The position numbers and the translations under genes are program-made. A DNA stretch of 23,529 nt, taken from assembly GCA_017413305.1 (NCBI GenBank), contig JAFPUA010000310.1, positions 1 to 23,529 on the forward strand. The letters are read 5' to 3'. Origin of the DNA: Candidatus Ruminimicrobiellum caprinum (GTDB lineage: Bacteria; Elusimicrobiota; Endomicrobiia; Endomicrobiales; Endomicrobiaceae). The notes under the pieces are model-generated. The model was not told the DNA's origin. It did no database searches and saw nothing but the letters and a program-made list of their open reading frames with translations. This document shows positions 1 to 6,854 of the stretch, one piece after another; position 1 is the stretch's first letter, and each line of letters begins with the position of its first letter.

Positions 1-3000
1 AAACTTTTATTTTATCTGCAAAGAAAACAAATAAACTATACCATTCTTCGCCTATATCAGAAAACATTTCACGCATATACTCAAGACATTCTTTTTCCAC
101 ATAAGATTTTGCAATATTTTTAATAAAATCTTCGTCGTATATATATTCTCCGTCTTTTATGTTACATCTTATTGCAGCATTTTCTATATATACAGAAGGT
201 ATCAAGTTTGCTATTTGATTGCCGAGAGGATCTATCCTTTTTCTGGTCACTTTCAAAATGTTTCCGGTAACCGGTATCGGATTAGCTATTCCATACATAG
301 TTAATATTGAAACAACTCTTCGAATATTTTCATTGAAAGGTTCTCCTCTTAAAGCAAGATGATCATCTATATCGGTAAAATTTCTTGCAAGTGCAACTTG
401 TTTCATTTTTTCAAAATAATTTTGTGAAGCTGCAAATTTGCCAAGAGGCGTTATGTAAAAAGCAAGTTTCTGTCCGGAAGAATTATAAAAATAAATGTTT
501 CCGTCTTTCATATCAAACGAACAATTATTTTTAAGAGCATACATTATTCCGGCACGCTTTACAGGATCATCATAAGCGTCTATATCTTTTAAAAATGCCA
601 TTAATCTGTCCAGCAAACTTAAATCTTCCTGCAAGTTGTTCCAGTTTAAGTGTTCCTGCAAATATTCAAGTTCTTTAATATTGATGTTGCTGTAAGAACC
701 GAAATCCAGCACTTTTTCAATAAGATTTTTAACTAATTTTCTGTCATACTTTTTAGAAAGGAACAAAAACCTTCTTATTTTTTGTATTGCGGATGCGATT
801 TTTGTTCTAAACAGAGAAGCATTCATAAACCTGTAGTTTTTTATGGCTTCGTCACAGAACTGTTCCAAAACACCGCCTTCAACTTCTATACGATTCTCTT
901 CTAAACGCTTTATTCCTTTATGTTTCTTGTTTGCCGAATATGAGCCGAACACAAGTTTTTTTATTCCTAAAGCAACCATTGTCTCAACACATTTATTGCA
1001 CGGTGCGAGCGTACAATACAGCGTAACCCCGGAAAGAGGACTTCCCAGTTCATTATTAACAAATTGTAATACTGCATTTGTTTCTGCAAAAACCGTATTT
1101 ATGTCACGCTTTTTTGAATAATCTATATTTGTTATACCGAGGTTATTAAAAATGATAGGATTTTTTAAGAAAATTTTATTTTTTGTATCTTGTCCGTTAA
1201 CTAAAACCAAGTCCAATAAAGAATTTAAAAATTTGCCTTTTTCCGTCAATTCTCCGTTAGGAAGTTTTTCAAATTTATCAATATAATTTTTGAAAAAATC
1301 AACAAAAGTAAAACTTTCTGCATGAAGTAAACTATTTGTTTCATTAATACCTCTACCGACAACAGTTACTGTTTGTATTCCTGTTTCTATATCATCTTTA
1401 TCGGTAATATCGGCATCAAAAGCAACATATGCACCTATCGGCGGCTGAATAAATGACACTAAGAAACTTCTTGTTTTTCGTGTATATGTAACACGCTCTA
1501 ACGCATGATTCATTTTTATTTTGTCATTTATATCTTTCCCGTCATCAATTTTTAATCGCTCTGCGGGAAGTTCATAATTAACATTTTCACCTGCAAAGAG
1601 TTTAATTTTTTCAAAATACTCAGATATTTTTCTTCTAATTCTTTTGCGGGATTTGTAAGCTATATTCTGTTCTATTTGTTTTTTTAAGTTATAAAGTTTT
1701 CTAAATGTATCATAATTATCGTCTATAAACTTATGCATTTCATCCGCATTTAATGCGGGCGAATGATATAGATATACAAATCTGACAAAGAATTCCGTTA
1801 AAGAAAGGTTTTGGCTTAAAACTTCTAAAAATTTTTCGTTTATATAAATTACGGGATAATCTTTTTCTATTCTAACGATTGCAGGTATAATATTTTCTAA
1901 CAAATTGTCGTCGGAAGATATTTTCACTTTAACATCTGCTCCGAACAGAGTTACATCACGCGCAATATTTAAAATATCTTCTACAGTTTCGTCCAACTGT
2001 TTTTGGGTAACTTTTATTTCGGTTTTAACTATACCTTTATCAATAAAAGTTTTTTCATAAACAATATTATTGCATTCTACGGAAATACTTTCTTCAGAAA
2101 CGGTTATTTTAATATGATTGTCCGAAAGAATTTTGTTGTTTTCTATCCAATGGTCAACTTCCTGTTGAAAAGATTTTATATCTTTAAAAAAAGTTCTCCA
2201 AGAATAAAGAATTGTTAACAGTTTGTCTGCTGTTTTTTCGTTAAAACCTTCTTTAACGGCATTAAGAAGCAAGTCATTGAATGCCGAGCTTCCTGCTGAA
2301 AATTGAGGTGTTAATACTATATAAGATTTATTGTTCTTTTTAAGTTCTTCGCTTAGCCCTTTATGAAACCCGCCGGTGATGACAATTTTATCGGAAACAT
2401 CTTTCATCAAAACATTTGCAAAAATTTTGTTCCTTTCAAAATTATTGTCATAAAAAGTAAAAAAATCTTTATTATTAATTACCTGCAACACAAAAGCAGC
2501 TTCGTTTTTAGGCAGATATTTTTTGATAAGTTCTCTGATAAAACTTTTGTTTTCTTTAAGCTCTGTATAATTTTCCGGCAATATATTCAAGTTTGCCAAA
2601 TCTTTTAAATATAAACTGAACTTTTCTAACAGCAAAATTTCTTTTTCTGTCTGTTCCAAATTTTCTTTAGACAACAAAATGTTTTTTAAAGATTGCTGTT
2701 CGTAAAATAATTTTACAGGATTAATTTCCAAAAATAATTTATTATTTTCCAAAAATACAGTAAGCTCTTTATTGTTTTTAGCAACATCATTCAAATTTTC
2801 ATTTATGTAATCGTAAAGTTGTGCGTAGCCATACCGAGAATTTAGTTTAAGCAGTTTATGAACTTCGCGCGTTGCACCGTACTTTTTAACAAAATTTTTA
2901 AACTGTCTGTTTAGCTTATTCTTGTTTATTTGAGAATTTTTTTGATTTACACTTTTGTATTTGGCAAGGTTAGGAAACTGTGTTTCATCAAAGTCAATTT

Positions 3001-3661
3001 TGGAAAGTTCTAAAGACTGTATTACAGCAATTCTGTCTTCGGCAAAATGTTTTTTAATATAGTTTATTTTTGATAAAGCTTCATCTATAAGGGAAATATT
3101 GAACGATTTATTTTCTGTTATATTGTTATAAAGTTTAAGATTTTTAAGATATACTTCTTTATTTTCCAGACCTTTAACTTCTTTATCATCTACTAAAGCA
3201 TAATATTCATATGCACTTAAGGTTGAATTTTTAAACAAATTATTTATCGTATATTTTTTTATACGGCTGTCGGGAATATCTTTTAAAATAGAAACATCCA
3301 ATACTTCACCAAAAACACCTTCGCCATAAACACTAAAATTCTCACTTTTTGTAATCAAATCTATTGTTTTATAAATATTATTTTGAACCAAATAATCATT
3401 ATGTAAATCTTGTATAATGACAGTTACAGGAGAATCTGCACAGAAAAAACTGTCGGTGATTGAACAATAAGAGGTATAGATGTCTTGAGGTATAGATGTA
3501 TGTAAACGGTTAACGGAAACAGCAGATCTCTCACGCTCGCTGACACTAAGTGTCTGCTCGCTTCGAGATGACAAAGAATAGTCTGCAAAAACAGCAGAGC
3601 TATCGAAAAGCAACAGCATAGACAAAAAAACGGGGAATAGTTTTTTTAGTAATTGCTTCAT
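1..3661 (-). CDS. Giant exported protein with TraB/ChaN-like N-terminal region and embedded zinc-deaminase-like module (partial)
   Basis: I read the frame codon by codon from the ATG at 3661 to base 2: 1,220 codons without a stop, so the C-terminus lies outside the window. Residues 1-26 are a Sec signal peptide (MKQLLKK, hydrophobic core, AVFA), so the protein is exported. Residues 84-89 (QDLHND), 112-120 (YGEGVFGEV) and 430-433 (GGFH, followed by GLSEELKKNNKSYIVLTP) recall TraB/ChaN/GumN-type domains and the uncharacterised 'QDxH..EG' proteins I associate with Omnitrophota and Elusimicrobiota; this is memory, not a search. Residues 741-905 look like a cytidine/dCMP-deaminase fold: PIGAYVAFD (741-749), GRGIN (769-773), HAE (780-782), then FAE (858-860) and TLYCTLAPCNKC with Cys888 and Cys891, followed by GIKKLVFGSY. 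HAE lies 107 residues before PCxxC, far more than the usual roughly 30. Residues 905-1220 are unrecognised. No good Shine-Dalgarno precedes the ATG, and an in-frame TGA at 3694-3692 limits any upstream start. Confidence 0.88.
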   Translation of the reverse strand, partial: MKQLLKKLFPVFLSMLLLFDSSAVFADYSLSSRSEQTLSVSERERSAVSVNRLHTSIPQDIYTSYCSITDSFFCADSPVTVIIQDLHNDYLVQNNIYKTIDLITKSENFSVYGEGVFGEVLDVSILKDIPDSRIKKYTINNLFKNSTLSAYEYYALVDDKEVKGLENKEVYLKNLKLYNNITENKSFNISLIDEALSKINYIKKHFAEDRIAVIQSLELSKIDFDETQFPNLAKYKSVNQKNSQINKNKLNRQFKNFVKKYGATREVHKLLKLNSRYGYAQLYDYINENLNDVAKNNKELTVFLENNKLFLEINPVKLFYEQQSLKNILLSKENLEQTEKEILLLEKFSLYLKDLANLNILPENYTELKENKSFIRELIKKYLPKNEAAFVLQVINNKDFFTFYDNNFERNKIFANVLMKDVSDKIVITGGFHKGLSEELKKNNKSYIVLTPQFSAGSSAFNDLLLNAVKEGFNEKTADKLLTILYSWRTFFKDIKSFQQEVDHWIENNKILSDNHIKITVSEESISVECNNIVYEKTFIDKGIVKTEIKVTQKQLDETVEDILNIARDVTLFGADVKVKISSDDNLLENIIPAIVRIEKDYPVIYINEKFLEVLSQNLSLTEFFVRFVYLYHSPALNADEMHKFIDDNYDTFRKLYNLKKQIEQNIAYKSRKRIRRKISEYFEKIKLFAGENVNYELPAERLKIDDGKDINDKIKMNHALERVTYTRKTRSFLVSFIQPPIGAYVAFDADITDKDDIETGIQTVTVVGRGINETNSLLHAESFTFVDFFKNYIDKFEKLPNGELTEKGKFLNSLLDLVLVNGQDTKNKIFLKNPIIFNNLGITNIDYSKKRDINTVFAETNAVLQFVNNELGSPLSGVTLYCTLAPCNKCVETMVALGIKKLVFGSYSANKKHKGIKRLEENRIEVEGGVLEQFCDEAIKNYRFMNASLFRTKIASAIQKIRRFLFLSKKYDRKLVKNLIEKVLDFGSYSNINIKELEYLQEHLNWNNLQEDLSLLDRLMAFLKDIDAYDDPVKRAGIMYALKNNCSFDMKDGNIYFYNSSGQKLAFYITPLGKFAASQNYFEKMKQVALARNFTDIDDHLALRGEPFNENIRRVVSILTMYGIANPIPVTGNILKVTRKRIDPLGNQIANLIPSVYIENAAIRCNIKDGEYIYDEDFIKNIAKSYVEKECLEYMREMFSDIGEEWYSLFVFFADKIKV
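3524..3572. repeat. Palindromic repeat element inside a coding sequence
   Basis: The element begins AGATCTCTC and ends GAGATGAC, with a perfect central palindrome GACACT-A-AGTGTC (3542-3554). Its ends match those of the palindrome at 10017-10042 (AGATCCCGG...GGGATGAC). It lies in frame in the giant exported protein and encodes residues 30-46 (SLSSRSEQTLSVSERERS), just after the signal peptide. It resembles the dispersed palindromes that insert into genes in Rickettsia; family membership is inferred. Confidence 0.6.
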
Positions 3662-3679
3662 ACTATAAGTATAGTATAA

Positions 3680-3685
3680 ATTATA
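3680..3685 (-). promoter_or_regulatory. Possible -10 box (TATAAT) for the giant exported protein
   Basis: TATAAT lies about 19 nt upstream of the ATG at 3661, but no convincing -35 is seen 16-18 nt further upstream. If used, it gives a very short leader without a Shine-Dalgarno. The call is weak, because AT-rich DNA yields such hexamers by chance. Confidence 0.25.
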
Positions 3686-3705
3686 AAAAAATCAAAGATT
3701 TTTTT
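3685..3705 (-). terminator. Weak hairpin at the end of the radical SAM gene
   Basis: AAAAAAATC and GATTTTTTT pair over 9 bp with a 3-nt loop, overlapping the stop codon at 3706-3704. On the minus strand it ends in a T tract. It has only one G-C pair, so it would be weak, but it sits where a terminator for the ybaK/radical SAM pair is expected. Confidence 0.35.
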
Positions 3706-4576
3706 ATAGTTCCTGCAACCAGCCGTTGTACAGACCGGAATCTTCAAAATCCTGTAAAACTTGATCGTACTCTTGTTGAGTAATTTTTCTGTTGAGTTCT
3801 TCGTATTGAAATGATTTGTTTGCGGTATGATATTGAGCCATTACACTCATGTATGTGTCGGGAGAAATTTCCGAAGCAACAAAATTAAAAGTTTCTTTTG
3901 AACCTGAAATACCATTAGGTAAAACAAGATGTCTTATCAATAAACCTTTCTTTGCCATATCGTTATCGCCAAAAGATAAAACACCTTTCTGTCTAAACAT
4001 TTCTTTTATAGCGGCACGATTATTTTCAACATAATTATTAATTTTAGAATATTTTTTTGCGTTTTCGTTGGAAGAATATTTCATATCGGGCATATAAATA
4101 TCTATAAATTTTTCCATCAGTTCCAATACTTCAACACTTTCATAACCGCCACAGTTAGAAAGCACAGGAATTTTCAGACCTTTTTGTTTAGCTATAAAAA
4201 TACTTTCTGCTGCCATAGGGTACACATGAGTAGGCGTAACAAGGTTTATATTATTGGCACCTTTATTTTGAAGTTCTATCATTTTATCGGCAAGAGTTTC
4301 CGTAGATATTTCATAGCCGTTACAGAGCTGGCTTATAGGATAGTTTTGACAGAAAACACATGAAAGGTTGCACCCTGTGAAAAATACAGTTCCGGAACCG
4401 GACTCGCCGGAAATAGGCGGTTCTTCACCGTAGTGTAAGTTGATACTTGCAACTTTTAAATCGGCTCCTATTTGACAAGCTCCCTTTTCGCCTTTTAATC
4501 TGTTAACTCCGCACTTTCTGGGGCAGAGAGAACATTTTTCCATAATCTGATAGAGTTTTTTTATTTCATAATTCAT
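3704..4576 (-). CDS. PflX-like radical SAM iron-sulfur protein (COG1313 type)
   Basis: A 290-residue protein of the group annotated as pyruvate-formate-lyase-activating-enzyme-like PflX; its substrate is unknown. An N-terminal cysteine cluster (C15, C18, C22, C34 in CSLCPRKCG...KGAC) precedes the radical SAM motif CNLSCVFC, whose C69, C73 and C76 should bind the [4Fe-4S] cluster that cleaves S-adenosylmethionine. Family landmarks include GEEPPISG, GSGTVFFTGC, NLVTPTH, YMPDMKY and LLIRHLVLPNG. The length is normal for the family. The ATG overlaps the TGA of the upstream ybaK-like gene by 4 nt (ATGA), so translation is probably coupled, and no separate strong ribosome binding site is visible. 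It is a radical SAM enzyme with high confidence, but not pyruvate formate-lyase activase itself: no glycyl-radical enzyme gene is adjacent. Confidence 0.9.
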   Translation of the reverse strand: MNYEIKKLYQIMEKCSLCPRKCGVNRLKGEKGACQIGADLKVASINLHYGEEPPISGESGSGTVFFTGCNLSCVFCQNYPISQLCNGYEISTETLADKMIELQNKGANNINLVTPTHVYPMAAESIFIAKQKGLKIPVLSNCGGYESVEVLELMEKFIDIYMPDMKYSSNENAKKYSKINNYVENNRAAIKEMFRQKGVLSFGDNDMAKKGLLIRHLVLPNGISGSKETFNFVASEISPDTYMSVMAQYHTANKSFQYEELNRKITQQEYDQVLQDFEDSGLYNGWLQEL

Positions 4577-5040
4577 AATATTATCTTTGATAATTTGAAT
4601 TTTAAAGCTTTTGATAGTTCAGTTAATGTTGTTTGTATTTGATACCCTATTTTACCTGCACTAAAAATAATAAATTCTTGTTCCTGTGCGGAACTATCTA
4701 TAACTGTAGTAAACAATTTTTTCATTCCAAGCGGGGAACAGCCTCCGTGAACATACCCGGTTAAAGGAAAAAGATCTTTTTGTTTTAACATTTCAACAGA
4801 TTTTTCACCAACTGAAGCTGCTGCTTTTTTTAAGTCCAGTTCTTCTGCTACGGGAACTAAAAACACATAATGATTTTTAGATTTGGAAACTGTTACAAGA
4901 GTTTTAAAGACACATGAGGGATTTTGGTTAAGCTGTTTTGCTACTTCCGTACCGCTTATAGCTTCGCTACTGTCGTATTCGTAAGTTTTATATTCTACAT
5001 TATTTTTATCTAAAATTCTCATCGCATTTGTTTTTATCAT
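4573..5040 (-). CDS. ybaK: YbaK/EbsC-type aminoacyl-tRNA deacylase
   Basis: A 155-residue single-domain protein of the YbaK/ProX editing family, whose members hydrolyse mischarged aminoacyl-tRNA such as Cys-tRNA(Pro) in trans. Landmarks are CVFKTLV with the conserved Lys46, the FLVP strand (60-63), and the GGCSPLGMKK loop at 99-108. The length is typical of stand-alone YbaK. A GGGGAAC Shine-Dalgarno stands just before the ATG at 5040. The stop overlaps the start of the radical SAM gene by 4 nt, so the two form a coupled pair. Family assignment is firm; the exact mischarged tRNA is not readable from sequence. Confidence 0.9.
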   Translation of the reverse strand: MIKTNAMRILDKNNVEYKTYEYDSSEAISGTEVAKQLNQNPSCVFKTLVTVSKSKNHYVFLVPVAEELDLKKAAASVGEKSVEMLKQKDLFPLTGYVHGGCSPLGMKKLFTTVIDSSAQEQEFIIFSAGKIGYQIQTTLTELSKALKFKLSKIIL

Positions 5041-5066
5041 ATGTTCCCCAAAAAATATTTCTTGCT

Positions 5067-5093
5067 TTCACATTTTATATCTTTAACAAAAAA
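5067..5093 (-). promoter_or_regulatory. Possible promoter for ybaK
   Basis: On the minus strand TATAAA lies about 30 nt upstream of the ATG at 5040, with TTGTAC about 15 nt further upstream. The spacing is short for a sigma-70 promoter and the stretch is T-rich, so this is only a candidate. Confidence 0.3.
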
Positions 5094-5159
5094 AGTACAA
5101 GTTTTTTAATCAATAATGAATATAGCGACAACAATCATTAAAATGTTTAATAATAATTA

Positions 5160-5188
5160 TTGACATTTTTATGTTGTTTTAATACAAT
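5160..5188 (+). promoter_or_regulatory. Consensus sigma-70 promoter for the structured leader and GT8 gene
   Basis: TTGACA (5160-5165), a 17-nt spacer, then TACAAT (5183-5188): a perfect -35 and a one-mismatch -10. Transcription should start near 5195, giving an unusually long leader of about 300 nt before the glycosyltransferase start at 5492. Confidence 0.8.
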
Positions 5189-5194
5189 AAACAA

Positions 5195-5447
5195 TGTAAG
5201 TTTAGTGTAGTAATAATTGCAGTTTAAAACTTAATATTAAATGTTTTTGGAATCCGAAAGGATGTGCTTTTGCTTGTAGGCAAAAGAGCTTTGAAGCCAA
5301 AAACAGTCGTTATAGAAATAAATCTTGAGACTAATTACCTCAATTTTTATTTCGAATGTTCCTTGCTCTTACGGGCAACGAACTACGGCTGTTTGTTTTT
5401 GCGCACTTCAAAGCTCGCAATTCAAATAGCCGTTTTTATTTTGCCTA
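5195..5447 (+). ncRNA. Structured 5' leader RNA or small RNA, unassigned family
   Basis: Several pairings can be read directly. There is a small ATCC-GAAA-GGAT hairpin (5252-5263) and CTTTTGC/GCAAAAG (5267-5273/5280-5286). A long stem pairs 5286-5296 with 5406-5416 (11 bp) and 5298-5305 with 5394-5401 (8 bp). Inside it are a hairpin 5315-5353 (GAAATAAA..TTGAG / CTCAA..TTTATTTC) and a hairpin 5363-5378 (TTGCTC-TTAC-GGGCAA), making a three-way junction. TAGGCAAAA (5277-5285) can also pair with TTTTGCCTA (5439-5447). The 3' strand of the long stem is shared with the terminator hairpin 5385-5433, so the two folds exclude each other, as in transcription attenuation. I see no T-box motif, purine-type junction or SRP signature. 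It could be a cis-acting attenuator/riboswitch for the GT8 gene or an independent small RNA of about 245 nt. Confidence 0.6.
5385..5442 (+). terminator. Intrinsic terminator within the GT8 leader
   Basis: ACGGCTGTTT (5385-5394) pairs with AAATAGCCGT (5424-5433), 10 bp counting one G-U. An inner TTGCG/CGCAA stem (5399-5403/5416-5420) follows. TTTTTATTTT comes directly after the stem. It lies upstream of the GT8 start, so readthrough or anti-termination would be needed for expression from the promoter at 5160. Confidence 0.7.
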
Positions 5448-5491
5448 ACAAATATTTCCTTTTAGATTTCAAAATAATAAAAGGAGTTGTT

Positions 5492-6439
5492 ATGATTAAC
5501 CAAAATAAAAAAACAGCTATTGTTTTTGCAATAAATGATTTATATTCTTTCTGCTTATATGTATCAATTCGTTCACTTATTAAAAATTCACCATTATTGC
5601 TAGATGAATCTGACATTATTATTTATACATATGATATTTCTACCAAAAACAAAGATACTTTAAAAACTTTAGATAATGTAAAAATTATTGAGTATACTTT
5701 TCCTTTACCAATAAAACAAACCAAACTTATTAAAGCTTTTTCTTTGGCAAGTTTTGCAAGATACGAATGTTTTAATTTACTTAATAAATATGAAAAAGTT
5801 ATTTATCTTGATAGCGATATTTTAGTTCAAAAAGAATTACTATCTATATTTAACTTGATAAAAAATACCGGTATAGGTTTAATAAAAGAAAAAACTAATG
5901 TTGAAATGTTTTCTCAGAGAATAGGAAATTACGATCTAAATAAAACAATGTTTAACTCAGGCTTTATTGTTTTGAGTAATAAATTAAAAGAATTTATAGA
6001 TTTAGAAAAAATAGTAGATTTCTGTTATAAGGCAACAACTAAATATTCACAATATTTATTATTACCAGATCAAGCAATTATAAATTATGCAATACAACAC
6101 TTCAATATAAATCCAACAAAACTAGAAATGATTTACAATATGCCAGCTTCATTATCAAGTAGAATACTAAAAAAATCAGTAATTATACATTCTACAGGTC
6201 ATAGAAAATTTTGGAATTATTATTATTTTGATGAATTTTATAAATATTATACTCAATGGATTAAAAAGGGAGGGACTCCTATTGATTATATAAGGAAAGA
6301 TTCTAAAACATATAAATATATATTAAAAAAATTATCATTAAAGAAATTTATATTTTTTCATTTATGTCCAGACATGATATCAAAACCAATTAAAGCTATT
6401 CGTTTTTTTATTAAATTCTTATTTAAAATTAAATATTAA
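5492..6439 (+). CDS. Glycosyltransferase family 8 protein
   Basis: A 315-residue retaining nucleotide-sugar glycosyltransferase of GT8 type, likely acting on a cell-surface glycan or lipopolysaccharide. Motifs in order: an N-terminal nucleotide-binding strand (IVFAIND), the metal-binding DxD in YLDSDILV (D107, D109), FNSGF (154-158), LPDQAIIN (D193, Q194) and the C-terminal HSTGHRKFW (H233-W241), matching the GT8 HxxGxxKxW signature. The last 50 residues are rich in Lys and aromatics and may sit on the membrane. I chose ATG 5492 because AAAGGAG lies 7 nt upstream and the family begins at this point; an upstream in-frame GTG (5264) would translate the structured leader. It is the only plus-strand gene here. 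Two hand-counted 60-base stretches have 14/60 and 13/60 G+C against 19/60 in a fabF stretch, so transfer is possible. Confidence 0.88.
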   Translation: MINQNKKTAIVFAINDLYSFCLYVSIRSLIKNSPLLLDESDIIIYTYDISTKNKDTLKTLDNVKIIEYTFPLPIKQTKLIKAFSLASFARYECFNLLNKYEKVIYLDSDILVQKELLSIFNLIKNTGIGLIKEKTNVEMFSQRIGNYDLNKTMFNSGFIVLSNKLKEFIDLEKIVDFCYKATTKYSQYLLLPDQAIINYAIQHFNINPTKLEMIYNMPASLSSRILKKSVIIHSTGHRKFWNYYYFDEFYKYYTQWIKKGGTPIDYIRKDSKTYKYILKKLSLKKFIFFHLCPDMISKPIKAIRFFIKFLFKIKY

Positions 6440-6573
6440 TAATATATAATAAACTATAGTGGCAAAACATTGATAAACAGCTGAAAGATTCAAAAGTTAA
6501 GTAATTTTTTAAATTATACTTTACATAATCATAAAATACAACAATAAGAAAAACTGAAAAGTTTAATATATAC

Positions 6574-6633
6574 AATAAATGTAAGACCACAGAAAAAACT
6601 GCGGAGTTTGTGACGAAATGAAGAAACTCAAGA
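6574..6633 (+). repeat. Intergenic repeat, copy 1 of a diverged pair
   Basis: It shares AATAAATGTAA, then AAAAAACTG, GACGAA, GAAGAAA and CAAG in the same order and spacing with 6702-6761. The copies are diverged but clearly alignable by eye. Confidence 0.5.
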
Positions 6634-6644
6634 CGACAATGTAT

Positions 6645-6661
6645 AATGTACAATAAACGAC
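6645..6661 (+). repeat. 17-nt sequence repeated in inverted orientation at 10106-10122
   Basis: AATGTACAATAAACGAC here is the exact reverse complement of GTCGTTTATTGTACATT at 10106-10122. Both copies are intergenic and next to palindromic elements, which suggests they are ends or flanks of a dispersed repeat. Confidence 0.6.
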
Positions 6662-6701
6662 AAAACGGCAAAAAGAAAAATATAGAAAATTAAACTTTAT
6701 T

Positions 6702-6761
6702 AATAAATGTAACTACTCAAAAAAACTGAAAGATTTGTTAGTGAGACGAAGAAATCCCAAG
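6702..6761 (+). repeat. Intergenic repeat, copy 2 of a diverged pair
   Basis: It begins with the same AATAAATGTAA (6702-6712) as copy 1 and carries the same later blocks. This copy contributes the left arm of the long inverted repeat 6719-6837. Confidence 0.5.
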
Positions 6762-6837
6762 CTGCGGTGTACAAAAGTGTACACGGTACATAAGGCTCGG
6801 GATTTCAAAGTCGTAACTAAAATATTTCAGTTTTTTT
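6719..6837. terminator. Long imperfect inverted repeat, probable bidirectional terminator
   Basis: The outer arms AAAAAAACTGAAA (6719-6731) and TTTCAGTTTTTTT (6825-6837) pair perfectly. GAAATCCC (6751-6758) pairs with GGGATTTC (6799-6806), and GTGTAC (6767-6772) with GTACAC (6779-6784) near the tip, with weaker pairing between. It sits between convergent genes and gives a T tract in both directions. Its 119-bp length is large for a simple terminator, so it may be a palindromic mobile repeat used as one. Confidence 0.6.
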
Positions 6838-6854
6838 GTTAGAATATGAAAGTT

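Larger units (their letters stand above)
6440..6854. other. Repeat-rich intergenic region between convergent genes
   Basis: I see no coding sequence with a family signature in these 415 bases. The region holds three copies of a CTGAAA-A/G motif (near 6481, 6554 and 6726), two related repeat copies (6574-6633, 6702-6761), a short hairpin (GAGTTT 6604-6609 / AAACTC 6624-6629) and a long inverted repeat (6719-6837). Confidence 0.7.

Noticed and set aside
843..2608. Small plus-strand frames opposite the giant gene
   Set aside because: They lie opposite a continuous minus-strand frame with signal peptide and domain motifs, and have low-complexity translations with no family features.
1..3661. Left region as noncoding DNA or a frameshifted pseudogene
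   Set aside because: Reading every codon in one phase from 3661 to 2 gave no stop, and motifs near both ends of the deaminase module are in the same phase as the start codon.
5195..5447. T-box, SRP RNA, 6S RNA or purine riboswitch
   Set aside because: No T-box antiterminator sequence, no SRP GGAAG-type loop, no purine junction, and the three-way junction differs from 6S architecture as I know it.
5264..5491. N-terminal extension of the glycosyltransferase from a GTG start
   Set aside because: The stretch is a structured RNA with a terminator, the GT8 fold begins at 5492, and AAAGGAG stands before that ATG.
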